The notes beneath the pieces were generated by a model. The model had not been told where the DNA came from and ran no database searches. It saw only the letters and a list, made by a program, of their open reading frames with translations. A stretch of DNA of 7,502 nucleotides, taken from Thermoplasmata archaeon. GTDB taxonomy: Archaea > Thermoplasmatota > Thermoplasmata > Thermoplasmatales > Thermoplasmataceae. The translations under genes and the position numbers were made by a program. The stretch lies in NCBI GenBank assembly GCA_021850745.1, contig JAJZKX010000082.1, positions 1 to 7,502 on the forward strand. Direction: 5' to 3'. This document shows positions 1 through 5,020 of this stretch, piece after piece (the stretch's first letter is position 1; each line of letters starts with the position of its first letter).

Positions 1-41
1 ATTCCACCATTTCTGATTCTTTCCTTATCATTCATTTTCAT
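1..41 (-). CDS. Partial gene at left edge, N-terminus only
   Basis: Only the first 13 codons are inside the window (MKMNDKERIRNGG); the rest lies beyond position 1. The ATG at 41 overlaps the stop of the preceding gene by 4 nt (ATGA), the commonest junction in this operon, and GGGAGGAG lies a few bases upstream. A second in-frame ATG two codons on (35) is possible, but the overlap pattern favours 41. No function can be given. Its presence shows that the operon continues leftward. Confidence 0.6.
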   Translation of the reverse strand, partial: MKMNDKERIRNGG

Positions 42-349
42 TCTGTCTCCTCCCTCTCCTTGTATTCATCGCTTACTTCTTGCCAGAAATCATCGATACA
101 TTCTTGTGCAGCTCCTATGGCCTCATCAATGGAACACGCAATTTCCCTGGCAAAAGAAAAGACAGATTCGGAGAATGTTTTTAAAGCTGCTTTAAGGGCT
201 TTATTTGCCTCATACTGCCTCTGGTCTGTCTCTTCGACAACGTAGTCCTTCACCAGATCAAAGGAATCTTCACAATCCGGAGGATCAAATCTCCCGTCAT
301 CACTCAGCACTCTTTCATTGTGGTCCTGAATGTAATCTCCAGAGCTCAT
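38..349 (-). CDS. Hypothetical acidic helical protein, 103 aa
   Basis: I do not recognise this protein. It is strongly acidic, with about 29 Asp/Glu against about 10 Lys/Arg. Residues 1-35 look disordered and Asp-rich; residues 40-100 look like two or three amphipathic helices. It has no signal peptide, membrane segment or metal motif; its three Cys (residues 26, 72 and 84) are isolated. The ATG at 349 overlaps the previous stop by 4 nt and follows AAGGAGCTG. The charge would fit a DNA-mimic or a chaperone-like partner of a basic protein, but that is speculation. As a gene it is well supported by length, coupling and ribosome binding site. Confidence 0.75.
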   Translation of the reverse strand: MSSGDYIQDHNERVLSDDGRFDPPDCEDSFDLVKDYVVEETDQRQYEANKALKAALKTFSESVFSFAREIACSIDEAIGAAQECIDDFWQEVSDEYKEREETE

Positions 350-708
350 TTTATTTTCAGCTCCTTCTTGATATGTTCAATTTTTTCTAAAAGCTGCGTT
401 CTTTCGAAACTTCCTGGTGCAGGCAAATCTGAATACCTGCACAGATATTTCAGGATCACTGAATATTCGTGGAAAGGTTCAGCCATGTGGCACATTTGAA
501 GTGCATAATCACACCTTGGGCCTCTTCTCACATAAGTCTCACCCAGCTCAAACCTTGAGGAATTTACTCCACGAAATCCTATGACCATGTATACGTTGTC
601 ACCAGGGCGGCTCACATTTGATTGTTCTGGCAGGTTCTGGACTCCTTTCTCAGTCTGGACTCCCCTCTCAGCTTCCTTTACTTCTTCACCATACAGATTT
701 TTTTGCAT
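346..708 (-). CDS. Hypothetical protein, 120 aa
   Basis: Unrecognised soluble protein. Residues 1-35 are polar and probably flexible. Residues 38-62 look like a beta-rich core (YMVIGFRGVNSSRFELGETYV). Residues 66-92 contain C66, C73, H74, H80 and C90, which could bind a metal but match no standard finger spacing. The C-terminus (101-120) is a charged Lys/Glu helix. The ATG shares its A with the upstream TAA (TAATG), and GAGGTGGTG just upstream serves as the ribosome binding site. It sits between a 74-residue protein and the acidic 103-residue protein in the same transcript. Confidence 0.78.
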   Translation of the reverse strand: MQKNLYGEEVKEAERGVQTEKGVQNLPEQSNVSRPGDNVYMVIGFRGVNSSRFELGETYVRRGPRCDYALQMCHMAEPFHEYSVILKYLCRYSDLPAPGSFERTQLLEKIEHIKKELKIK

Positions 709-932
709 TACTGCACCACCTCTTCAGTTGATTCATTCCTGGAGATCTCTCTCATCCGACTCTTATTCCAGGCGTCGAAAGTCAAAACTGTCTTTTCAAA
801 AAACATCGGGAGTTTGACTGGATCAAAAAACCCCGAGGTCTGTCCAAGGAAAGAAACAATCTCATGGTACTTCCTGTCCAGGTACTCGTAATATTTCAGG
901 TCCTCAGGACTAATTACTATTTCCTCTGTCAT
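708..932 (-). CDS. Hypothetical protein, 74 aa
   Basis: Unrecognised. Residues 9-30 form a Tyr-rich helix (LKYYEYLDRKYHEIVSFL), followed by a Phe/Pro-rich middle and a charged C-terminus. There are no Cys residues and no membrane segment. The frame is open upstream to an ATG at 980, but I chose the internal ATG at 932: it overlaps the previous gene's stop by 4 nt (ATGA) and is preceded by AAGGAGTGG at good spacing, whereas the longer version would overlap the preceding gene by about 50 nt and add a low-complexity charged stretch. Confidence 0.75.
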   Translation of the reverse strand: MTEEIVISPEDLKYYEYLDRKYHEIVSFLGQTSGFFDPVKLPMFFEKTVLTFDAWNKSRMREISRNESTEEVVQ

Positions 933-1078
933 TTTACCACTCCTTTCACGCTCAGAATCTCTTCCAGTGATATTCTGCAACCTTTGCAGTTTCCTGTCTC
1001 GAAATAGTGGCCCTTAATGCAGCTCTTTTTCATTCCCATTTTTCGCACAATTCTTAAAAACTTTCTCAATTCAACCAT
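929..1078 (-). CDS. Small zinc-knuckle protein, 49 aa
   Basis: A basic mini-protein with a Lys/Arg-rich helix at residues 5-18, then a Cys/His cluster C20-x3-H24-x6-C31-x2-C34 that should bind one zinc ion, then a short amphipathic helix. The knuckle resembles that of the 43-residue gene at the start of the operon (both read C..KGH, then G, then C-x2-C), so the two may be paralogues. Nucleic-acid binding is the likely role but is inferred. The ATG at 1078 gives a 13-nt overlap with the preceding gene and lies 10-11 nt after AGGAG; a later ATG at residue 14 or 16 cannot be excluded. The stop overlaps the next ATG by 4 nt. Confidence 0.7.
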   Translation of the reverse strand: MVELRKFLRIVRKMGMKKSCIKGHYFETGNCKGCRISLEEILSVKGVVK

Positions 1079-1410
1079 GTTATTCCACTCTCCTCTTTTT
1101 GTGTAAGCCCTGGCATCCGATAAAAATAAATTAACTCATTTTCTTCGTAAAATGGCTTCATTGGAACCATTTTCCTTCCACTCCAGAAATATAGAGTGGA
1201 AATCTCCAGTTCATTGGCTATACCCGGCCTTGCTATTGCTAATTCTTCTGGTTTTTTAAAGAAATCCTTCACATTGTAAGGGAGATTCGATTCTATCTCG
1301 ACTCTCCTGGCATGAGTAAGAAGGAATCTCAGCTCATGCAATGTGAGTTTTCTGTTCCAGCTCTCGTTTGCAATTTTTTCAATGTTGTATTTACTTGATC
1401 TTTTTGGCAT
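1066..1410 (-). CDS. Hypothetical basic protein, 114 aa
   Basis: Unrecognised. The N-terminus is basic (PKRSSKY). Residues 9-35 look like two helices (IEKIANESWNRKL, LHELRFLLTHARR), and the middle and C-terminal parts mix short strands and loops rich in aromatic residues (LYFW, FYEEN, YFYRM). It has no Cys, signal peptide or membrane segment. The ATG at 1410 follows GGGGGA at good spacing. It starts 16 nt after the preceding stop, the largest gap in the operon. A helix-loop arrangement with Arg/Lys at the start would fit a small DNA-binding protein, but no motif confirms it. Confidence 0.78.
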   Translation of the reverse strand: MPKRSSKYNIEKIANESWNRKLTLHELRFLLTHARRVEIESNLPYNVKDFFKKPEELAIARPGIANELEISTLYFWSGRKMVPMKPFYEENELIYFYRMPGLTQKEESGITWLN

Positions 1411-1426
1411 ATCTTTTTCCCCCGCT

Positions 1427-1597
1427 TTAAATCAGCAGAATCTCCTGATTGATCTCAATCGTGTATTCCGCTTCTCTTGTGCAATACATGCAGGCCTGTT
1501 TCTCATCCCCGGTTAACCAGGATTCCCTGACTTTCTTCCTTCCTATGGTTTCCTGGATCTTCTCCAGGTGAATTCTGCAGACTATCCTCTGTTTCAT
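1427..1597 (-). CDS. Putative zinc-binding small protein, 56 aa
   Basis: A mini-protein with C7-x2-H10 near the N-terminus and C36-x2-C39 near the middle, 25 residues apart, together a plausible single zinc site of C-x2-H...C-x2-C type. Between them is a basic helix (residues 12-28, with IGRKKVRE), and a strand-forming tail follows. The ATG at 1597 overlaps the HNH gene's stop by 4 nt and is preceded by GAGGTGG, so the pair is translationally coupled. Because it directly follows the nuclease it could be an accessory DNA-binding subunit, but that is inference. No family is recognised. Confidence 0.72.
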   Translation of the reverse strand: MKQRIVCRIHLEKIQETIGRKKVRESWLTGDEKQACMYCTREAEYTIEINQEILLI

Positions 1598-2037
1598 AGT
1601 TCCACCTCTTCTATCCAGTTGCTAATCTTCTTCTGGTTTCTCAGCCCCGGGCGGTTGTCTGTGTTGCACCGTTTGCACAACACCCTCAAATTGGAAACGT
1701 CAAATTCCATGCCACCCAGGGTGACCGGGAGAATGTGATCAACCTCTGCGTTGGAATATTTGATTCCTCCACGGTTGGTTTTTCCGGAAACATCATCACC
1801 GCAGGATTTGCATTTCTCACCCTGGGTATCCACTATATGCTGCCTGATTACGGCCCATATTGGCTGGTAGTACTGGATGAGCTCTTCAAAGGATTCGTCA
1901 CCTTTTCCCAATCCATTCCTCTTCACCCATTCCCGTACAAAATATACTGGAACAAAGCCTATCCTTTTGTTAATGATGTTGAGTTTTTGCCTGTACTCTT
2001 TCTCGATTTCTGCCCAGGCATCAAACTGGTAATTCAT
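1594..2037 (-). CDS. HNH endonuclease, 147 aa
   Basis: A clear HNH-family (beta-beta-alpha-metal) nuclease. Residues 1-70 are a helical N-terminal part of unknown role. The catalytic domain spans about 74-126: the structural zinc pair C76-x2-C79, the metal-binding and catalytic D100-H101 in EVDHILPVTLGG, N116 in DVSNLRVL, and the second zinc pair C121-x2-C124 followed by N125. The last catalytic position is therefore Asn (HNN type), a variant known in the family. Such enzymes cut or nick DNA and occur in homing elements, phage packaging and restriction systems. Here it is a free-standing gene in a mobile-element operon, so its target is unknown. The ATG at 2037 follows AGGAGGG and overlaps the upstream stop by 4 nt. 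Confidence 0.92.
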   Translation of the reverse strand: MNYQFDAWAEIEKEYRQKLNIINKRIGFVPVYFVREWVKRNGLGKGDESFEELIQYYQPIWAVIRQHIVDTQGEKCKSCGDDVSGKTNRGGIKYSNAEVDHILPVTLGGMEFDVSNLRVLCKRCNTDNRPGLRNQKKISNWIEEVEL

Positions 2038-2198
2038 GGTTGGGCCCTCCTGAGTTTCAGCCTTTCAAAAATCTGGAGGATCTCAGCATCAATCTCTTTC
2101 AGGCCTTCAATTGCATCAATCCTGCCATTGATTGATATTTCAACCAGGGAATTCAGGTGTTTCTTAATGATCTTGACTGAATTCTCAACTGCTTTCAT
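2034..2198 (-). CDS. Small helical (coiled-coil-like) protein, 54 aa
   Basis: A short protein that is almost entirely heptad-like: I/L/V recur every 3-4 residues from residue 4 to 48 (VENSVKIIKKHL, LVEISI, IDAIEGL, IDAEILQIFERL), suggesting two antiparallel helices or a dimeric coiled coil. It has no Cys and no membrane segment. The ATG at 2198 overlaps the membrane-protein stop by 4 nt and follows GGGAG; its own stop overlaps the HNH start by 4 nt. It could be an oligomerising adaptor for one of its neighbours, but no function can be assigned. Confidence 0.7.
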   Translation of the reverse strand: MKAVENSVKIIKKHLNSLVEISINGRIDAIEGLKEIDAEILQIFERLKLRRAQP

Positions 2199-2443
2199 TG
2201 TTCACTCTCCCTTGGAATGTTCTGTGTGTTCCAGTTAAAAAGAGAGGCAATTGCTAACAAAAGAAGAAACATTGAGATAAAGGTCAGGACCACGTTGTCT
2301 ATCACCAGGGCGACAATGGAGGAAACAAAATAGATTCCCATTATGACTTCCGTGTACCTGGAAAGTGGTTTGGAGTGCCTTTTCACAAAAAAAGGAAAAT
2401 AAGAGCTCTTTTCCTGATGAGATTTATAGAGGGATCTTGTCAT
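2195..2443 (-). CDS. Small membrane protein with two helices, 82 aa
   Basis: Residues 1-31 are polar and basic (with FVKRHSKPLSRY just before the membrane), followed by hydrophobic segments at about 32-48 and 51-69 and a short polar tail. The positive flank before the first helix suggests both termini face the cytoplasm. The frame is open back to 2491, but the ATG at 2443 is chosen because GAGGGGG lies immediately upstream and because the longer start would overlap the preceding gene by 68 nt rather than 20. It pairs with the zinc-ribbon membrane protein just upstream, so the two may act together at the membrane. No family is recognised. Confidence 0.75.
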   Translation of the reverse strand: MTRSLYKSHQEKSSYFPFFVKRHSKPLSRYTEVIMGIYFVSSIVALVIDNVVLTFISMFLLLLAIASLFNWNTQNIPRESEQ

Positions 2444-2711
2444 TTTTATCCCCCTCATAGAATATAGCAAAGCAAACCATGGATAGACCAATAGAAACTA
2501 TTGACATTTCAGGGTTGTTTATCAATAAACCAGCAATGGCAAGAATTCCACTTTCCCCCATGGCAAGAATTCCAATGCCTGCCAAGACATATTTGATGGG
2601 GTTATTCAAGCGAGATTCCTCTACCAGGTAGTCCTCACAGTCCACGTTATCGCACTCGTAAACTTCTGTATCTACCTCAGTCAAGGTTAAGCCACACTTC
2701 TTGCAATCCAT
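2424..2711 (-). CDS. Zinc-ribbon membrane protein, 95 aa
   Basis: The N-terminal domain is a zinc ribbon with C3-x2-C6 and C20-x4-C25, a treble of short strands that would sit in the cytoplasm. It is followed by two hydrophobic segments at about 41-64 and 69-85 and a charged tail. Zinc ribbons tethered to one or two membrane helices are common in archaea and bacteria, but mostly of unknown function. The ATG at 2711 shares its A with the upstream TAA (TAATG) and follows GGTGAGG. The next gene also encodes a two-helix membrane protein and overlaps this one by 20 nt, which argues for a shared membrane role. Confidence 0.82.
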   Translation of the reverse strand: MDCKKCGLTLTEVDTEVYECDNVDCEDYLVEESRLNNPIKYVLAGIGILAMGESGILAIAGLLINNPEMSIVSIGLSMVCFAIFYEGDKNDKIPL

Positions 2712-2839
2712 TAGGCCTCACCCCTCTTTTTGTGATATTTCTCATGGTATTCCTTGAACCATACCATTGCCCCACATATCTCGCAAGCATAAGCGTTAAA
2801 ATTACTTCTGATTACGATGTTTTTCAATTTGTCTACCAT
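2711..2839 (-). CDS. C2H2 zinc-finger mini-protein, 42 aa
   Basis: A single-finger protein. After a basic and hydrophobic N-terminus, C19-x2-C22-x9-H32-x3-H36 forms a near-canonical C2H2 finger (short of the usual 12-residue central spacing by three), ending in a basic tail (HKKRG). Single-finger C2H2 proteins are frequent in archaeal viruses and plasmids and usually bind DNA; that role is inferred here. Both ends share one base with neighbours in TAATG overlaps, and AGGTGAT upstream serves as ribosome binding site. It is the fourth of four consecutive C2H2-like genes. Confidence 0.8.
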   Translation of the reverse strand: MVDKLKNIVIRSNFNAYACEICGAMVWFKEYHEKYHKKRGEA

Positions 2840-3021
2840 TAGAGATCACCTATCGAAGCGTGGAAAAGGTCACTCAGCCTAAAATTCAGTGTATGCACCA
2901 GTTCATGGATCTGGGCCTCTATTGAATTGATATAGTCACATTCAAAGTCACAATCCTGGACGCAACACTGAGCCCATATTACCGTATTGTCACTGTTGTG
3001 GACCTGTTTTACATAATTCAT
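2839..3021 (-). CDS. C2H2-like zinc-finger protein, 60 aa
   Basis: The Cys-rich core has C19, C20, C24 and C28 followed by H39-x3-H43. The best finger reading is C24-x3-C28-x10-H39-x3-H43, or C19/C20 with C24 as the metal pair, leaving spare cysteines. The last 17 residues form a hydrophobic helix. The ATG at 3021 follows GGGAGGT and overlaps the upstream stop by 4 nt. Third of four consecutive finger genes, so it may derive from local duplication and divergence. A DNA- or protein-binding role is inferred. Confidence 0.78.
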   Translation of the reverse strand: MNYVKQVHNSDNTVIWAQCCVQDCDFECDYINSIEAQIHELVHTLNFRLSDLFHASIGDL

Positions 3022-3221
3022 TTAACAACCTCCCAGTTATTCTTATGAAACTTCTCCCGGTGAAATTCGAGGAGATGGGTTCTCAATTCTCTTTTTGTGC
3101 CTGAAAATCCGTTGCAGCAGGTAAAATAGAAGTCTTTTGTTCCCTTGTCGTAGGTTCTCCTCAGGCCTGAAACAAACCTGAGATCAATATGGAAGATCTC
3201 TCCATCGACAACAAATTTCAT
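3018..3221 (-). CDS. Degenerate C2H2-like zinc-finger protein, 67 aa
   Basis: Residues 1-34 are a beta-rich basic region (FVVDGEIFHIDLRFVSGLRR). The finger-like part has adjacent C35 and C36 in place of a spaced Cys pair, then 12 residues including a basic helix (TKRELRTHLLEFH) with H49-x4-H54. The helix looks like a normal C2H2 recognition helix, but the Cys geometry is unusual, so metal binding is uncertain; this may be a decayed or variant finger. The start at 3221 follows GGAGG and overlaps the previous stop by 4 nt. Confidence 0.78.
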   Translation of the reverse strand: MKFVVDGEIFHIDLRFVSGLRRTYDKGTKDFYFTCCNGFSGTKRELRTHLLEFHREKFHKNNWEVVK

Positions 3222-3472
3222 TGTATGGCCTCCAGGTGAATCATCCTCAGTACCTTTGGATAAGCCATCTCAATCATGTCCAGGGCTGAAACGAATTTGT
3301 TAACCTTGATCCTGTAGTCCTGGAGCTGGTCGTAATGCATGTCCATGATGTGGTATTTTATGGTAGTTTCATCATCGGAACAGAAGCTGTCAAATTTGCA
3401 CCTGAAAGTCTTAACCCTCTCAAGGAACTCTTTTGTTTCCTTTTCAAAAATATCCAGGTCATCGTACATCAT
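3218..3472 (-). CDS. C2H2-like zinc-finger protein, 84 aa
   Basis: An N-terminal acidic helix (residues 4-20) leads into a finger-like unit C25-x5-C31-x9-H41-x4-H46, where the first pair has a wider spacing and the central gap is shorter than canonical. A second helical region follows (residues 47-84, YRIKVNKFVSALDMIEMAYPKV), perhaps for dimerisation. The ATG at 3472 overlaps the preceding stop by 4 nt, with AGGTGG upstream; a second ATG directly follows. First of four consecutive C2H2-like genes. Nucleic-acid binding is inferred, and the partner or target is unknown. Confidence 0.8.
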   Translation of the reverse strand: MMYDDLDIFEKETKEFLERVKTFRCKFDSFCSDDETTIKYHIMDMHYDQLQDYRIKVNKFVSALDMIEMAYPKVLRMIHLEAIQ

Positions 3473-3591
3473 GCAGCCACCTTTTCAATGATATGCCCGT
3501 CTCCACAATTCCTGCAAAAACCAGCTTCATCCTTGTTCCTGCATAGGCAAACACAGAGAACAACCCCGGGCTTTGAGCATTCCTCGCACAT
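3469..3591 (-). CDS. Cys-rich mini-protein, 40 aa
   Basis: Seven of the 40 residues are Cys: C2-x2-C5, then C13-x-C15-x-C17, then C26-x2-C29, with H33. This is enough for two zinc ions in a binuclear or back-to-back knuckle and leaves little other structure. The ATG at 3591 starts 2 nt after the stop of the 370-residue gene and follows GGAGG at 9 nt; the stop overlaps the next ATG by 4 nt. The tight coupling and ribosome binding site support a real gene despite the size. It could be a nucleic-acid binding knuckle or a partner of the large protein. No family is recognised. Confidence 0.75.
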   Translation of the reverse strand: MCEECSKPGVVLCVCLCRNKDEAGFCRNCGDGHIIEKVAA

Positions 3592-3593
3592 GT

Positions 3594-4706
3594 TCAGTTC
3601 CCTCCAAGATCAAACCATTCTGAAATTAGGCATTCAATCTTAATATCCCCGCCCTTTTCCTTTGATATTTTCAAAGACATGAAGGCATTTGAAAAACGGT
3701 AGATTTCTGCTTTAAGTGTTTCTACCATCAACCTTCTCTGCGATTCATCACCCTTTTTCACAATGAGCTTAATTTCAGTCTTGAGAAGATCTTCCTTAGA
3801 AGTTTTTGCAGCTTCATTCAGATCCTTGACAATCTTCTTGATTGCCTCCAGGTTGATCTCTTCAGTTACTTTTTCTTGTCCTTGCTCCTGATGCTGCTCT
3901 GGGCTTGGATCATTTTCAGAAGATTTCTTTGCAGCAGGACTTTTCTTATGGGATTCTCTCAAAAGCCTCTGAAAATGCTGTCTTACATTTTCAGCTGTAC
4001 ATCCCACTTTTAGTGCTATCTCCTCGCATTTAACATAAGGTGTCCTTTTTGTTTCCAAAAATGGCTGCAACTGTTTTCTTATGTAGGCAATGCGTTCAGA
4101 TCGGTTTCTGAAAAACAGTTGATTGCTGTTCTCTTTTCCAGAAACTTTCTGTTTTTCTTTAAGATAAAGATCTTCTTCCTGGAAACGTTTAAAGTGCCTT
4201 CTTACATTTTCCGATGTGCATCCAACTTCCCTTGCAATCTCCCTGCATTTCTCATAAGGTATTTCTGGAGAGTCAAGATAGGGTTGGAGTTTCTCCCTGA
4301 TGAAAGCAGCCCTTTCTGAATGATTGTAGAAATTTAACGAATTTGTCTTGCTTTCCTCCTGTTGGTCCTGAATCTCCGGAGGCATTACCTGGATCTTTTC
4401 GATTATGGGAACATTGGATTTCGCAGGTGTGCTTTTATTTTCAGGATTGTGCTCCACTTCTACCCTTATTTCTTCCTTTAATGCACCATCCATAGCTTCA
4501 AACTGTTTCTTCAGTTCTTCAACATGGTCCTCGATGTTGCATGGCCGGGTGTTTCTATGCAGGCATTCAGGATCATTGCAGTATTGTGTGAAAAATCTTG
4601 ATTTCTCATCCCGAGTTGGGTTTGTATGCCTGAACCTACCATCCCTGAAGGCAACGTCATGGCCGCAGCAAACACCCTTGAAGATTTCAAGGCCCTTGTA
4701 CATCAT
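3594..4706 (-). CDS. Tandem helix-turn-helix protein with N-terminal zinc cluster, 370 aa
   Basis: The largest protein of the operon, probably DNA-binding. Residues 13-61 hold a Cys/His cluster (C13, C14, H16, C43, C48, H50, C56, H61) likely to bind zinc. A charged linker follows (62-120). Two copies of a roughly 53-residue unit occupy about 126-178 and 198-251, exactly 73 residues apart; each has SER-A/I-FIR/YIR, then K-C-x-E-I-A, then VGCT-x-ENVR-x-HF, the last part reading as a helix-turn-helix. Residues 255-285 are a Glu/Gln/Ser-rich linker and 286-370 a charged alpha/beta tail. Two identical-spaced HTH units suggest binding to a repeated or palindromic DNA site. A role in replication initiation, partition or regulation is possible; none is shown. 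The ATG at 4706 overlaps the previous stop by 4 nt, after AGGAGG. Confidence 0.88.
   Translation of the reverse strand: MMYKGLEIFKGVCCGHDVAFRDGRFRHTNPTRDEKSRFFTQYCNDPECLHRNTRPCNIEDHVEELKKQFEAMDGALKEEIRVEVEHNPENKSTPAKSNVPIIEKIQVMPPEIQDQQEESKTNSLNFYNHSERAAFIREKLQPYLDSPEIPYEKCREIAREVGCTSENVRRHFKRFQEEDLYLKEKQKVSGKENSNQLFFRNRSERIAYIRKQLQPFLETKRTPYVKCEEIALKVGCTAENVRQHFQRLLRESHKKSPAAKKSSENDPSPEQHQEQGQEKVTEEINLEAIKKIVKDLNEAAKTSKEDLLKTEIKLIVKKGDESQRRLMVETLKAEIYRFSNAFMSLKISKEKGGDIKIECLISEWFDLGGN
3954..4331 (-). repeat. Two tandem HTH-coding repeats inside the 370-aa gene
   Basis: Repeat 1 covers about 4173-4331 and repeat 2 about 3954-4115, in the same direction and frame and 219 nt apart. At protein level more than half of the aligned residues are identical (SER, IR, LQP, YxKC, EIA, VGCT, ENVR, HF). 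The DNA has diverged more, so this is an old internal duplication rather than a recent one. Confidence 0.8.
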
Positions 4707-4834
4707 GAGATCTCCTCCTGAGTTTCAGTAGACTCTCTTTTTGTTCCGCATCTTATGCACAAATCCCCAAAGGGGTACATGTGCCCTTTCTCCCTGCACA
4801 GTTTGGGTATTCTGGAAAAAATAAGTATGCTCAA
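4703..4834 (-). CDS. Zinc-knuckle mini-protein with TTG start, 43 aa
   Basis: A small protein with C13-x4-H18-x7-C26-x2-C29 (REKGHMYPFGDLCIRCG), a likely single zinc site, flanked by a hydrophobic N-terminus and a polar acidic tail. No ATG exists in a suitable place, but AGGAGG lies 7 nt before a TTG at 4834 that overlaps the preceding TGA in a TTGA junction. That arrangement matches the ATGA coupling elsewhere in the operon and decides the start. The stop overlaps the ATG of the 370-residue gene by 4 nt. The knuckle resembles that of the gene at 929-1078. Function is unknown; nucleic-acid binding is inferred. Confidence 0.72.
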   Translation of the reverse strand: MSILIFSRIPKLCREKGHMYPFGDLCIRCGTKRESTETQEEIS

Positions 4835-4983
4835 ATCAGCACCTCCTGGGTGCTTCCCTCTCTCTCTTTCCTCATCAGATCCTCTATGGATTTCTGAAGT
4901 AGGCCAGAGGCACTAAATTCCTTATGTTTTTTTAGGAAAAAAGCCTGGTCATCTTTTATACTAACACTCAAAGTCTTAGACAT
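4831..4983 (-). CDS. Ribbon-helix-helix regulator, 50 aa
   Basis: The first gene of the operon. A short N-terminal strand (KTLSVSIKDD, residues 3-12) followed by two helices (about 13-22 and 25-41, ASGLLQKSIEDLMRK) fits the ribbon-helix-helix (CopG/Arc/MetJ) fold, in which a dimer inserts a two-strand ribbon into the major groove. It probably represses its own promoter: a perfect 7-bp inverted repeat lies between its TATA box and start codon. No Shine-Dalgarno site precedes the ATG at 4983, and the TATA box is about 31 nt away, so the transcript is almost leaderless. The end of the gene contains the AGGAGG used by the next gene. Confidence rests on fold pattern, position and coupling. Confidence 0.8.
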   Translation of the reverse strand: MSKTLSVSIKDDQAFFLKKHKEFSASGLLQKSIEDLMRKEREGSTQEVLI

Positions 4984-5002
4984 AGTTATCATTTAGATAA
5001 CT
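4984..5002. promoter_or_regulatory. Perfect inverted repeat, candidate RHH operator
   Basis: AGTTATC-N5-GATAACT, a perfect 7-bp inverted repeat with a 5-nt spacer, directly abuts the start codon of the RHH gene and lies between its TATA box and the expected transcription start. A protein bound here would block the operon promoter. The half-site core TTATCA recurs at 5044-5049. RHH autoregulation is inferred from position. Confidence 0.6.
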
Positions 5003-5010
5003 GATACTCA

Positions 5011-5018
5011 TATATAAA
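5011..5018 (-). promoter_or_regulatory. TATA box for the minus-strand operon
   Basis: On the minus strand TTTATATA is centred about 31 nt upstream of the ATG at 4983. With the usual archaeal distance of about 26-27 nt from TATA centre to transcription start, the operon transcript would start only a few bases before the first codon. Confidence 0.65.
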
Positions 5019-5020
5019 TT

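Noticed and set aside
933..980. Longer start for the 74-aa protein
   Set aside because: It would overlap the zinc-knuckle gene by about 50 nt; the ATG at 932 has both an ATGA overlap and an AAGGAGTGG site.
1735..2238. Plus-strand open frame of 167 codons
   Set aside because: It lies opposite the HNH nuclease and the 54-aa gene, has no promoter or ribosome binding site, and its translation is a hydrophobic, Ser/Phe-rich antisense shadow; the minus strand has clear catalytic motifs.
2444..2491. Longer start for the 82-aa membrane protein
   Set aside because: It would overlap the zinc-ribbon gene by 68 nt; the ATG at 2443 has a GAGGGGG site directly upstream.
3335..3643. Plus-strand frame of 102 codons
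   Set aside because: It is antisense to three coupled minus-strand genes with zinc motifs and ribosome binding sites, and has no such support itself.
4405..4731. Plus-strand frame of 108 codons
   Set aside because: It is antisense to the zinc cluster and linker of the 370-aa gene; Ser/Cys-rich translation with no initiation signal.
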